From Halobacillus_B sp963739045 (GTDB lineage: Bacteria > Bacillota > Bacilli > Bacillales > Halobacillaceae), in the NCBI GenBank assembly GCA_963739045.1, contig CAVTYY010000001.1:682001-746000 (forward strand): DNA of 64,000 bases, read 5' to 3'. The notes beneath the pieces were generated by a model, which was not told where the DNA came from, did not search any database, and worked only from the letters and a program-made list of their open reading frames with translations. Positions 18,501-26,856 of the stretch are shown here, in pieces (position 1 is the stretch's first letter; each line of letters opens with the position of its first letter). Position numbers and translations under genes: made by a program.

Positions 18501-20090
18501 CACGACATCTATTCGATTGAGGATTTAGCCGAACTGATTCATAACTTGAAAAACGCCAACCCTAAAGCGAGAGTCAGCGTTAAGCTAGTTTCTGCTGTAG
18601 GAGTGGGTACGATTGCTGCCGGAGTTGCTAAAGGCCGTGCCGATTTAGTATTGATCAGCGGCTATGATGGAGGTACAGGGGCAGCGCCGAGAACTAGTAT
18701 TAAGCATACAGGACTTCCATGGGAAATCGGTCTTGCTGAAACTCACCAGACCTTGCTTCTCAATCGCCTGCGCGACCGTATAGTTGTAGAAACCGATGGA
18801 AAGATGATGACTGGCCGGGATGTGATTATTGCGACATTATTAGGAGCAGAGGAATACGGATTTTCAACTGCCCCTCTTGTGGTCCTTGGCTGCGTGATGA
18901 TGCGTGTTTGTCACTTGAATACCTGTCCGGTGGGAGTAGCGACGCAGGACCCTGAATTAAGAAAGAAATTCATGGGAGATCCAGAGCACGTGGCTAACTT
19001 TATGCGGTTTGTCGCAGAAGAGACTCGTGAGCTGATGGCAGAACTAGGATTTAGAACGATTAATGAAATGGTCGGCCGTTCCGATGCGTTAGAAGCGAAT
19101 GAAGCGATTGATCATTGGAAAGCCAAAGGTGTGGACCTTTCTGCTCTTCTTTATCAGCCGGAAGTGAAAGAAAATGTCGGGCATTATGCTATGTTTGAGC
19201 AGAATCATGGATTGGATAAAACGCTCGATGTGGAAGAAATTCTTCCTCTTTGCAAGAAAGCTATTGAAAACCGTGAACCCGTTGAAGGAACCGGGTCCAT
19301 TCGAAATATTAATCGGGTAACAGGAACCATTCTTGGCAGTGAAATTACCAAAAGATATGGAGAGGATGGTCTTGATGAAGATACCATCCGCCTGACTTTC
19401 AAGGGTTCTGCCGGGCAGAGCTTTGGTGCCTTCATTCCTAAAGGGATTACCCTCCGTCTTGTGGGGGATGCCAATGACTATGTTGGAAAAGGGTTATCAG
19501 GCGGAAAAATTATCGTCCACCCTTCCCCGAGATCGACCTTTATACCTGAAGAAAACACAGTGGCCGGCAATGTCTGCTTTTATGGGGCTTCAGGAGGCGA
19601 GGCTTATATTAATGGTTTCGCTGGAGAACGCTTTTGTGTGAGAAACAGCGGAGCGGAAGTCGTCGTTGAAGGTGTAGGAGATCATGGCTGTGAATATATG
19701 ACAGGCGGCAAAGTCGTCGTGATCGGACTTACAGGCAGGAACTTTGCTGCCGGTATGTCTGGCGGAGTCGCTTATGTTCTGGAAGATCCAACGGTTCCTT
19801 TTGAAACGAAATGTAACCGGGAGCTCGTTTATATTCAAGAGCTTTCTGAGGACAAAGAAATTAAGGAACTCTACGGCATGCTGCAGAAGCATGCGGAGTA
19901 TACGAATAGTCCTCAGGCTAAGCGTATATTGGAGAACTGGGAAAATTACCTGCCAAAATTCAAGCGGGTTATTCCAAAAGCTTACTTGGAGATTCAAGAA
20001 CGTATTAAAGACTTAAAAGAAAGTGGTTTAAATAAATTTGATGCAGAAATGACGGCATTTGAAGAAAGCAAAAAGCCAGTACAGGTCTAA
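15507..20090 (+). CDS. gltA: Glutamate synthase large subunit
   Basis: The large subunit of NADPH-dependent glutamate synthase, which makes two glutamates from glutamine and 2-oxoglutarate. The 1527 residues hold an N-terminal class II glutaminase domain whose catalytic Cys22 (EACGIGMIA) is exposed by removing a short propeptide. A central domain and the FMN-binding barrel follow (SYGSISQEAHE, VSGYDGGTG-type phosphate loop). The 3Fe-4S cysteines lie in VCHLNTCPVG, and a C-terminal beta-helix (GGxxG repeats such as YGASGGEAYINGFAGERF) ends the protein. GAGGAGG supports the ATG. gltB follows after 18 bases. In this organism glutamate also feeds ectoine synthesis. Confidence 0.97.
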   Translation: MEKHGYPIAQGLYNPENEHEACGIGMIANINGTKSHSIVENAITILCNLEHRGGQAADVSTGDGAGILTQIPHYFFQNQCEKEDIELPGEGEYGIGMVFLPQDHYTRVKCREVFERIVAEEGQKFLGWRTVPVNDSFVGDDAKKTKPFIRQAFVAPADDMESTLAFERKLYIIRKRTEIEISVKEGNDDFYISSLSTNTIVYKGMLIPEQLDSFYIDLNHPDFKSALALVHSRFSTNTFPSWKRSHPNRFTIHNGEFNTIRGNVNWMRAREVLCESEYFNEEDLQKVLPVIDSNGSDSSMFDNAFEFLYLSGRSLAHTAMMMVPEPWSNDDSIKEEKKNFYEYHSCLMEPWDGPAALVYTDGKQIGACLDRNGLRPARYYITKGGMIVLGSEVGALDIFADDILHKDRLHPGKMLLVDLEKGEIIPDDQIKLETAKEQPYDKWLEEYKFELKDLPEPAEQPEETIKDLIDHQLAFGYTKEELNKILIPLVSDKKDPVGSMGYDSPLAVLSKKPQLLYSYFKQLFAQVTNPPIDAIREKIVTMVETTIGAEGNLVDPKPESCRQIRLQTPILANQELEKLRQQNIEGFETETFSMLFDAVEGQSKMEQALDQLFEQADRAVKEGKTLLVLSDRGVDSKQAAIPALLAVSGLHHHLIRQGTRTKVSILLESAEPREVHHFAALLGYGAEAINPYLAYESLNDLLNKGEIAYDHLDDAVQQFIQSVTDGVIKVLSKMGISTIQSYRGAQIFEAVGIHPDVIEKYFTRTASRLGGIDINMIEKEVLMRHEQAFGEHRSAEKSLDSGDEFQYRSNGEDHQYNPKTIHTLQHACRTNNYQLFKEYSKMLTDETNNLQSLRGLLSFKERYSIPIDEVESVEDICRRFKTGAMSYGSISQEAHESLAIAMNRVGGRSNTGEGGEDPGRFTPEENGDLKRSSIKQVASGRFGVSSHYLVNADEIQIKIAQGAKPGEGGHLPGKKVYPWIAEVRGSTPGVELISPPPHHDIYSIEDLAELIHNLKNANPKARVSVKLVSAVGVGTIAAGVAKGRADLVLISGYDGGTGAAPRTSIKHTGLPWEIGLAETHQTLLLNRLRDRIVVETDGKMMTGRDVIIATLLGAEEYGFSTAPLVVLGCVMMRVCHLNTCPVGVATQDPELRKKFMGDPEHVANFMRFVAEETRELMAELGFRTINEMVGRSDALEANEAIDHWKAKGVDLSALLYQPEVKENVGHYAMFEQNHGLDKTLDVEEILPLCKKAIENREPVEGTGSIRNINRVTGTILGSEITKRYGEDGLDEDTIRLTFKGSAGQSFGAFIPKGITLRLVGDANDYVGKGLSGGKIIVHPSPRSTFIPEENTVAGNVCFYGASGGEAYINGFAGERFCVRNSGAEVVVEGVGDHGCEYMTGGKVVVIGLTGRNFAAGMSGGVAYVLEDPTVPFETKCNRELVYIQELSEDKEIKELYGMLQKHAEYTNSPQAKRILENWENYLPKFKRVIPKAYLEIQERIKDLKESGLNKFDAEMTAFEESKKPVQV

Positions 20091-20108
20091 TTTACAAGGA
20101 GGGATACG

Positions 20109-21596
20109 ATGGGGAAGCCAACAGGATTTATGGAGTATGAGCGTCAAACGCAGCCAGAGCGAGATCCATCGACACGAACGAAAGACTGGAAGGATTACAC
20201 GCTCCCCATGTCAGACGAAGAAGTCCAAAAACAGGGAGCACGCTGTATGGATTGCGGTGTACCAACCTGTCATACGGGAATGGAAATCGAGGGTTCTACC
20301 ACCGGCTGTCCAGTGAACCACCTTATTCCAGAATGGAACGATCTTGTCTATCGCGGCCAATGGAAAGAAGCTCTGAAGGTAGAGCATGAAAAAAATAATT
20401 TTCCGGAATTTACAGGTATGGCATGCCCTGCCCCTTGTGAAGGAGCATGTGTACTGGGAATTAACGAGCCCCCGGTAGCCATCAGAACCGTAGAACGATC
20501 CATTATCGAAAAAGGATTCGACGAAGGATGGGTGGTTCCGGAGCCTCCTAAAACACGAACAGGTAAAAAAGCAGCCGTAGTTGGTTCCGGCCCTGCCGGA
20601 CTTGCGGCAGCTGCCCAGCTAAACAAAGCAGGACATACCGTGACTGTATTCGAACGTGCCGATCGTCTCGGAGGACTCTTAACTTATGGTATCCCGGAAA
20701 TGAAACTTTCTTATTCTGTAGTAGAGCGGCGTATTAATATCCTCGAACAAGAAGGAATAAAATTTGTTACGAATACGGAAGTGGGTAGAAATTATCCTGT
20801 TTCCCGCCTGCGTGAAGAATTTGATTCTATTGTTCTCTGCGGCGGCGCAACCGTACCTAGAAATATTGATGCCGAGGGAAGAGGACTGAGAGGCATCCAT
20901 TACGCCATGGATTTTCTCCATGCTAATACGAAAAGCCTGCTGGATACGAACCATCAGGATGAGAATTATATCTCAGCAGAAGGCAAAGATGTGATTGTCA
21001 TTGGCGGAGGCGACACAGGTACCGACTGTATTTCCACTTCCATCAGACATAATTGTAAAAGCTTAACCCAGTTTGATATTTATGATAAAAAAGGTGAAGA
21101 TCGAGATGACCTAAACAACCCGTGGCCGCAATACCCAATTGTTCACCGTGTAGAATATGGGCAGAAAGAAGCGGCTGCCTCATTGGGCAGAGATCCACGT
21201 GCTTTTGCCGTCATGACGAAGAAATTCGTAGGGGATGAAAAAGGGCGCATCAAAGAAGTTCATACAGTCAATGTGAAGCTTACCTTTGATGAACACGGAA
21301 ACCGAAGCCGTGAAGAAATCCCGGGTACAGAAAAAGTTTGGAAAGCTGACTTAGTGCTGCTTGCGATCGGATTCACCGGTCCAGAGCAGGATTTGATCGA
21401 TAAACTCGGAATTGAAACCGAACAAAGATCGAATGTTAAAGCTGAATATGGTGATTATAGAACCAACGTTGACGGAATTTTTGCCGCAGGAGATATGAGA
21501 AGAGGCCAGAGCCTGATCGTCTGGGCAATTAATGAAGGCAGAGAAGCCGCCAGAGAATGTGACCGCTATCTCATGGGGTCTACTCAGTTACCGTAA
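20109..21596 (+). CDS. gltB: Glutamate synthase small subunit
   Basis: The NADPH-oxidising subunit that passes electrons to GltA (495 residues). The N-terminal part has two cysteine clusters for 4Fe-4S centres (CMDCGVPTCHTG...CP and CPAPCEGACV). The FAD-binding Rossmann motif is VVGSGPAGLAAAAQL, and the NADPH motif is VIGGGDTGTDC. DGIFAAGDMRRGQSLIVWAI is the C-terminal flavin signature. CAAGGAGGG precedes the ATG. It is co-transcribed with gltA and followed by a terminator. Confidence 0.97.
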   Translation: MGKPTGFMEYERQTQPERDPSTRTKDWKDYTLPMSDEEVQKQGARCMDCGVPTCHTGMEIEGSTTGCPVNHLIPEWNDLVYRGQWKEALKVEHEKNNFPEFTGMACPAPCEGACVLGINEPPVAIRTVERSIIEKGFDEGWVVPEPPKTRTGKKAAVVGSGPAGLAAAAQLNKAGHTVTVFERADRLGGLLTYGIPEMKLSYSVVERRINILEQEGIKFVTNTEVGRNYPVSRLREEFDSIVLCGGATVPRNIDAEGRGLRGIHYAMDFLHANTKSLLDTNHQDENYISAEGKDVIVIGGGDTGTDCISTSIRHNCKSLTQFDIYDKKGEDRDDLNNPWPQYPIVHRVEYGQKEAAASLGRDPRAFAVMTKKFVGDEKGRIKEVHTVNVKLTFDEHGNRSREEIPGTEKVWKADLVLLAIGFTGPEQDLIDKLGIETEQRSNVKAEYGDYRTNVDGIFAAGDMRRGQSLIVWAINEGREAARECDRYLMGSTQLP

Positions 21597-21610
21597 ATAC
21601 ACCACTACAA

Positions 21611-21643
21611 AGCCTGTCTGAATGGAAGCCATTCAGATGGGCT
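21611..21643 (+). terminator. Terminator of gltAB
   Basis: AGCCTGTCTGAATGG and CCATTCAGATGGGCT form a long stem with a three-base loop, followed by TTTTTCTTTT. Confidence 0.85.
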
Positions 21644-21798
21644 TTTTCTTTTGGCATCAGCTTTATCCCTTCTTAGTATGGATTCACAGGAGGCAAAGAG
21701 TTCATACATTTACATAAGACAGGAAGCGAGAAATTTTCCCGTTGGCTCTTTTATAAATGAAACGGCACTTCAACTCCTTATTCATATTTCACCAATTT

Positions 21799-21829
21799 TT
21801 GTCAAAATACATCCAAATAATGATAGAAT
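21799..21829 (+). promoter_or_regulatory. Possible promoter of the MoxR/DUF58 operon
   Basis: TTGTCA at 21799-21804 and TAGAAT at 21824-21829 are good hexamers but 19 bases apart, longer than ideal. They lie about 50 bases upstream of the first gene of the operon. Confidence 0.35.
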
Positions 21830-21877
21830 AGTTAGTATATTCATAAGTTGTGAAAAGTAAAGAGAGGGAGATGAATA

Positions 21878-22828
21878 GTGGAGAATCAGCAGACAAAGAC
21901 CTTTGGGGAGCTCTTGGACAGCACCTTCCAAATTGTAAAAGAAAATTTCAGCAGGCTTTTTATCATTTTACTTATTTTAATTGGTCCTTTATTTGTCCTG
22001 AATTACATCATCCAGATCGTCAGCGGGACAAATCTTATTACCGAGGCAGGAGATCAGGCAACCTTTTTCCAAACGATCGTTAAAAATATTCAAGACTCCT
22101 CCTCCCAGGGGCAGCCATTTGGGCAGGGTTTTCAGGGTACAAAGCTCGTATCTGATATTGTAACGACAGTATTAGGCATTATTTTATATCCAATCGCCCA
22201 TGCCTCTGTCGTACTTGCCGTAGGGAGAATCTTACATAAAGAAACCTGGGCTCCAGGCGAATTGATCAAACATGCATTCTCAAGATTTTGGCCGATTTTA
22301 GGGAGCGTTCTTTTATTTGGCTTAATCAATGGTGCGATCTTTTTCGGCGGAATTGCTGCTCTTTCTTTTTCTGTGATCGCTGTAATCTCAGGAAGCGGAG
22401 GAGGCGCAGGCACCATTCTGTTTTCGCTGTTACTGTTGCTGATTGTATTTGCTGTAGTCGCCTTTCTTGCTACTAAATGGAGCATGTTCTTCGGAAACGT
22501 AGTGTTTAAGAAAGCAGCCCCGGGTCTTGGGGAGAGTTTTAAAATGACGAAAGGACACTTCTGGGCAACATTGGGATTCTTTCTTGTTTTATCGCTGATT
22601 AATCTAGTGATTAGCAGTGTAACTGGGTTAATCATAGGAGGGATCCTTGGTGGAAGTGTCCTCTCAACACTGATTTCCAATCTTATTACTTTAGTGACGA
22701 CCGTGATTTTTTATACAGGGTACACGGTGATGTTCTTTAATTTAAGAACTCAAAGAGAATCTACAGATTTGAAAGAAATGATTTCAACTTTCAAGGGTGA
22801 TGAGGATGAACGAACCACTTATTCCTAA
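21878..22828 (+). CDS. Multi-pass membrane protein, first gene of a MoxR/DUF58 operon
   Basis: A 316-residue integral membrane protein. A short amphipathic N-terminus (KTFGELLDSTFQIVKENFSRLF) is followed by about six hydrophobic segments rich in I, L, V, F and G. The F..LLD.tf.i...Nf start is common to poorly characterised Bacillaceae membrane proteins often annotated as having a glycerophosphodiester phosphodiesterase membrane domain. No catalytic motif is visible. The start is a GTG behind GAGAGGGAG. The gene ends just before the DUF4129 gene, so it is probably a membrane part of the same system. Confidence 0.65.
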   Translation: MENQQTKTFGELLDSTFQIVKENFSRLFIILLILIGPLFVLNYIIQIVSGTNLITEAGDQATFFQTIVKNIQDSSSQGQPFGQGFQGTKLVSDIVTTVLGIILYPIAHASVVLAVGRILHKETWAPGELIKHAFSRFWPILGSVLLFGLINGAIFFGGIAALSFSVIAVISGSGGGAGTILFSLLLLLIVFAVVAFLATKWSMFFGNVVFKKAAPGLGESFKMTKGHFWATLGFFLVLSLINLVISSVTGLIIGGILGGSVLSTLISNLITLVTTVIFYTGYTVMFFNLRTQRESTDLKEMISTFKGDEDERTTYS

Positions 22829-22843
22829 TATCGGGTGATGGCG

Positions 22844-23485
22844 ATGATGAAACCTAAACAATCCAAAGAGCAGCTGAAATCAATATTGGACCAACAGGAA
22901 TACCAGGCTTATTACGACAATAGTAAAAGCTTGTTTGAGAAACTGAAGGAATGGGCGGGTCATTGGCTCAGCAAATGGTTACATCAGCTATTTCCTGATT
23001 CCAGCCTTTTCAATCAAGCGGACCAGTGGGGAGCGTACGTGCTCGGAGGACTGGGGGTTGGGCTGTTTATTGTGCTTGTGTTTTTCTTGCAAAGAAACTT
23101 AGCGAAAACCTCCTCCATAAGGTCTAAGAGCCCACTGCAGCAGAGTGGGGAGATGGAATGGTCGTATGACCGCCATTTGGAAGAAGCAGAGGCGCTTCAG
23201 CAGGAAGACCGGTTTGGGGAAGCGATGAGACATGTGTTTCTGGCTCTGCTGTTATACTTTCATGAACAAGAGTGGGTCGAAGCTAAGCCCTGGAAAACGA
23301 ATTGGGAGTATTATGAGGAGTTAAAAAGAGTGAATCATCAAATAGCAGAGAAATTTTATCAGCTGGCAATGATCTTTGATGAAGCTGCGTACGGGAACCG
23401 TGAAATTAAACAAACCGAGTATAAAAGTTATCAAGAGCAGGCCAATACTTGGCTGATGAACAGAAACAAGCAAAGAGAGAGCTGA
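22844..23485 (+). CDS. DUF4129-type membrane protein
   Basis: About 213 residues. An N-terminal helical stretch with several Trp (EWAGHWLSKWLHQLFPD) is followed by one membrane segment (about 65-88, GGLGVGLFIVLVFFLQ). The C-terminal cytoplasmic domain has AEALQQEDRFGEAMRHVFLALLLYFHE and a closing FDEAAYGNREIKQTEY, both typical of DUF4129. Several starts are possible: a GTG at 22835 and ATGs at 22844 and 22847. GGTGAT at 22834-22839 resembles the 3' part of a Shine-Dalgarno site and favours one of the two ATGs. It sits between the membrane protein and DUF4350 genes. Confidence 0.7.
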   Translation: MMKPKQSKEQLKSILDQQEYQAYYDNSKSLFEKLKEWAGHWLSKWLHQLFPDSSLFNQADQWGAYVLGGLGVGLFIVLVFFLQRNLAKTSSIRSKSPLQQSGEMEWSYDRHLEEAEALQQEDRFGEAMRHVFLALLLYFHEQEWVEAKPWKTNWEYYEELKRVNHQIAEKFYQLAMIFDEAAYGNREIKQTEYKSYQEQANTWLMNRNKQRES

Positions 23486-23499
23486 AGGGAGAGAGAGGT

Positions 23500-24621
23500 A
23501 TGAATGGGAAGAGAACTTGGCTTTGGATAACGGGAGGTTTACTCCTTCTCTTTATTCTGGCCGTCCTATTATCTTCGGCTCAACCTAAGACTTATTCTGA
23601 TTATTTATCCACTTCTCCATCGCCAACAGGAGTAAAAGGGCTGTATTCTTATATGAAACAAGAAGAAACAGAAGTCAGCCGCTGGCAAAGTGAGCCCCAT
23701 GCGCTGCCAAAATTGAAGGAGCAGGGGTTATTAGTCATGATCCAGCCCTATTACACCCTTACTCAAAAAGAACAGATGGAATATCAGGACTGGATGGAAT
23801 CGGGAGGGGTCATTTGGCTGGCAAATCAAGATCCGGCCGGCTTTTTTCATGTAAAGACAAAGCCGGTACTGCCCGGGGAAGGAAAAACCACCCTTCACAA
23901 TAAGGACGATCGAACCTTTCAGGCAGAGGTCTCCAGCAAAGTAAGGCTAAAGCCAAACAAGAAGGATGATATTCTTTATTCGGACAAACAGGGAGCAGTG
24001 GCAGTAAAGCAGTCTGTGGGCAAGGGAGCACTGATCGTATCCCTCAGCCCCAACTGGTTTACGAATGGAGCAATCTTAAAGAATGATCATACCGCCTTAA
24101 TATCGAGCGTGATGAATACAGCTGACGCAGATACGATACTCTTTGATGAGTATGTACATGGAAACTCTCATATTCCGTCGCTGTTCACTCTTTATCCTAA
24201 GTGGATGCTTGTGTTTATTTTGCAGGCGATAGCCATCACCATCTTATGGCTTTGGATGAAAGGAAAGAGGTTTGGTCCTGTTGTGACGCCTCGTGAAGAG
24301 ACTGTCAGGTTCGGGGATGAACGGCTGCAGGCCCTCGCTGCCTGGTATGTTAAGGGCGGCTTCTACAAGGAGTCTCTCTCTATTCAGGAGGAATATGTAC
24401 GTAAACTTATGCACGACCGGTGGGGGATTTCCGTAAATATGGATTGGGAAGACGTACGTTCCTACATGGAGCAGAAGTTTCCTAATGAGGAATTCAGGAC
24501 ATGGAAACACAGAATTGAGAAAGTGATTTCTTTAAAAAAGGAAAATCACGTAACCAAGAATGAATATTTGGATGTTTCCAGGCTTTTAGATGAAATTCAG
24601 AAAGAGGTGCAGACAAGTTGA
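23500..24621 (+). CDS. DUF4350 membrane protein
   Basis: About 373 residues with a membrane segment at each end of an external domain: one near the N-terminus (LWITGGLLLLFILAVLL) and one near residue 250 (WMLVFILQAIAITILWLWM). Between them is a GATase-like alpha/beta fold (YSYMKQEE, MIQPYYTLT, WLANQDPAGFF), and the C-terminal part is cytoplasmic. This is the DUF4350 arrangement usually linked to MoxR and DUF58. The ATG at 23500 follows GAAGGGAGAGAGG; a longer frame starting inside the previous gene lacks such a site. The stop overlaps the TTG start of the MoxR gene. Confidence 0.7.
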   Translation: MNGKRTWLWITGGLLLLFILAVLLSSAQPKTYSDYLSTSPSPTGVKGLYSYMKQEETEVSRWQSEPHALPKLKEQGLLVMIQPYYTLTQKEQMEYQDWMESGGVIWLANQDPAGFFHVKTKPVLPGEGKTTLHNKDDRTFQAEVSSKVRLKPNKKDDILYSDKQGAVAVKQSVGKGALIVSLSPNWFTNGAILKNDHTALISSVMNTADADTILFDEYVHGNSHIPSLFTLYPKWMLVFILQAIAITILWLWMKGKRFGPVVTPREETVRFGDERLQALAAWYVKGGFYKESLSIQEEYVRKLMHDRWGISVNMDWEDVRSYMEQKFPNEEFRTWKHRIEKVISLKKENHVTKNEYLDVSRLLDEIQKEVQTS

Positions 24622-25547
24622 AGGAACAGCTGAACATTTTAATGGAAACCTATGAAAAACATGTAATAGGACAGACTCACAACCTCAAGTTGCTTTTATC
24701 TTCAATTTTAACAGGAGGGCATGTGCTGCTTGAAGGTGTGCCGGGAACAGGAAAGACGAAGATGGTACGGACGCTTGCACTGCTTCTGGGGGGAGAGTTT
24801 AAAAGAATTCAGTTTACTCCCGACTTATTGCCCAGTGATATTACAGGCAGCATGATTTACAATATGAAATCCGGCAGCTTCGAAACGATTCAAGGGCCGA
24901 TCTTTACAAATGTTCTATTAGCAGACGAGATCAACCGGACGCCAGCGAAAACACAAGCCGCTTTGCTTGAGGCGATGGAAGAAAAACAATCCACGATTCA
25001 AGGTGATACATACCCCTTACCCAACCCTTTCTTTGTGGTCGCAACCCAAAATCCTGTAGAGTTTGAGGGTACCTACCCGCTTCCCGAAGCCCAGCAGGAC
25101 AGATTTCTATTTAAACTGCATATCGACTTTCCTGCCTTTGAGGAGGAGCTGCAAGTGTTAAAGCAAAGGGTCGATCATGAAGGAAGCATGGAGGAAATAA
25201 ATCCGGTGCTTACTGTAGAAACATTCCTTGCCATAAGTAAAGAAATTCAGCAGGTGACGATCAGCGATGCTGTCTATGAATATATGATGTCGATCGTAAG
25301 AAAAACTCGGGATTCGGAAGCCATTCGATATGGAGCAAGCACGCGGGCAAGTATTGCTATAGCTAAAGCAGCGAAAGCCTGGGCCTATCTATCAGATCGT
25401 CATTATGTAACCCCGGACGATGTGAAAATAGTCGCGCGGCCAGCGCTGCGTCACCGGCTGATATTAGCTCCTCGAATGGAACTGGAGGGAGTGACTCATG
25501 ACGAAATCATTCAAGACATTGTGGGCTCGATTTCTGTTCCGCGATAA
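24618..25547 (+). CDS. MoxR-family AAA+ ATPase
   Basis: A 309-residue cytosolic AAA+ ATPase of the MoxR group. Walker A is GVPGTGKTK (about residues 38-46) and Walker B is VLLADEINRTPAKTQAALLEAMEE. Sensor 1 lies in FFVVATQNPVEFEGTYPLPEAQQDRF, and a C-terminal lid with an Arg sensor (YGASTRASIAIAKAAKAWA) completes it. MoxR proteins act as chaperone-like ATPases together with vWA/DUF58 partners, the next gene here. The start is a TTG overlapping the previous stop by four bases (TTGA). The last 50 bases overlap the DUF58 gene. Confidence 0.92.
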   Translation: MKEQLNILMETYEKHVIGQTHNLKLLLSSILTGGHVLLEGVPGTGKTKMVRTLALLLGGEFKRIQFTPDLLPSDITGSMIYNMKSGSFETIQGPIFTNVLLADEINRTPAKTQAALLEAMEEKQSTIQGDTYPLPNPFFVVATQNPVEFEGTYPLPEAQQDRFLFKLHIDFPAFEEELQVLKQRVDHEGSMEEINPVLTVETFLAISKEIQQVTISDAVYEYMMSIVRKTRDSEAIRYGASTRASIAIAKAAKAWAYLSDRHYVTPDDVKIVARPALRHRLILAPRMELEGVTHDEIIQDIVGSISVPR

Positions 25548-26856
25548 TGGGATATTACCTGCCCGGCGGCTGATCGGGGGTCTGATGATTGTTTCCATCT
25601 TCATCCTTCTGCTTGCTCTATTCGGAGTAAGCTGGGTCTATATTATTGTGATCGATGGGATTTTGTTAGCAGCCAGTTTATTGGATCTAGGGTGGTCCCC
25701 GAAAAAGTCGGAACTTGAATTTAATCGAAGGGTCAAAGAGGAAATCGAAAGAGGTTTGGATAATGAAAGCGAGATTACGATAAAGAATCATTCGCTGAAA
25801 TCAGGGGTGTTTCAACTGGTCGATGATCTGCCTCCCGTGTTTGACCGGCCTTTCCCGATAAGCGGCAAGCTTCCTCCGCGTAATGAAGCATGTCTTCGGT
25901 ATTCTTTTACAGCCCATGTGCGAGGAGACTATCGTTTGGAGGGAGTGTACATACGTTATCAGTCGAAGTTAGGGCTGTGGTCGAAGCAAATGAAAGTGGA
26001 TCTTCCGGTAGATTTTCAAGTGATTCCTGATCTGACAAGCAGCCGTCATTATTTAGAAGATGCTCAAAAGTTTCTAATGTACGAAGGAGATCAGCGGAAA
26101 AAGCAAAAAATAGGCACTGGAGAGTTTGCGAAAATACGTTCCTACGTAGTTGGAGATGATCTTCGTAAGATCAACTGGCGGCAATCGGCGAAGCTTCAAG
26201 AGCTGATGACTAATGAATACGAGCCCGAACATGGGAAATACGTAACCATACTGCTGGATTGCGGACGGATGATGGGAGTAGAGCTTCAGGAAGGAAACCG
26301 TCTCGAGCGGACACTGGAAGCGGCCATAACTGTAGCTGCGGCTGCTTTAAAAAGAGGAGACTATGTATCCTTACTGGCTTTCTCAAAAGAAGTAAAGGGA
26401 TATGTGCCTCCAGCAAAAGGAATGGCTCATCTGCAAACGATCCTTAAGGAAGTCTATTCCCTTCAAGTGGATCCCTATGAATCCAACTATTCAGAAGTGT
26501 TCCATTATTTGCAGACTACCCAAAAAAAGCGGAGTCTGATTCTGTTGTTCAGCGACGTGAGCACATTTCTGTATGAAGAAGCCCCTCTTTACTATTTACA
26601 AAGGCTCAGACGCAGGCACGTGTTTCTATTAGCTGGGATGCAGGATAAGATGATAGAAGAACGTACTGCCATTGAACCGCAGAATATAAAGACTGCCATG
26701 ATTAAGAGCATGGCAGAGCGGCATATTCTTGTGAAGAACAGGGAAATGCAAAAATGGGAAAGACAGGGACTCCAAATGCTTGAAGTCCCTGAAGAAGAGC
26801 TGGCAGGTTCAGTAGTTAGTTCCTATATCTCTATGATGAACCGAGGATTGGTTTAA
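25498..26856 (+). CDS. DUF58 protein, MoxR partner
   Basis: A 452-residue protein with two N-terminal membrane segments (about 20-65) and a large cytoplasmic part. A beta-rich middle (about 70-180) leads to the DUF58 signature GTGEFAKIRSYVVGDDLRKINWRQSAKLQELMTNE, written here as two linked motifs. A vWA-like fold follows (VTILLDCGRMMG, LILLFSDVS). DUF58 proteins work with MoxR ATPases. The ATG at 25498 lies inside the MoxR gene (50-bp overlap) but has a good GGAGGGAG in front. At its 3' end it overlaps the convergent SpoIIM-family gene by 48 bp, an unusual tail-to-tail arrangement. Confidence 0.88.
   Translation: MTKSFKTLWARFLFRDNGILPARRLIGGLMIVSIFILLLALFGVSWVYIIVIDGILLAASLLDLGWSPKKSELEFNRRVKEEIERGLDNESEITIKNHSLKSGVFQLVDDLPPVFDRPFPISGKLPPRNEACLRYSFTAHVRGDYRLEGVYIRYQSKLGLWSKQMKVDLPVDFQVIPDLTSSRHYLEDAQKFLMYEGDQRKKQKIGTGEFAKIRSYVVGDDLRKINWRQSAKLQELMTNEYEPEHGKYVTILLDCGRMMGVELQEGNRLERTLEAAITVAAAALKRGDYVSLLAFSKEVKGYVPPAKGMAHLQTILKEVYSLQVDPYESNYSEVFHYLQTTQKKRSLILLFSDVSTFLYEEAPLYYLQRLRRRHVFLLAGMQDKMIEERTAIEPQNIKTAMIKSMAERHILVKNREMQKWERQGLQMLEVPEEELAGSVVSSYISMMNRGLV

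Noticed and set aside
19590..19997. Open frame of 135 residues on the minus strand
   Set aside because: Antisense to the conserved C-terminal domain of glutamate synthase; no supporting signal.
21190..21205. Second parS-like site in gltB (CCACGTGC)
   Set aside because: Only the central hexamer matches; the flanking bases of parS are absent and it lies inside a coding region.
22132..22680. Open frame of 182 residues on the minus strand
   Set aside because: It lies entirely opposite the membrane protein gene, has a low-complexity composition and no ribosome site; it is the antisense shadow of a hydrophobic gene.
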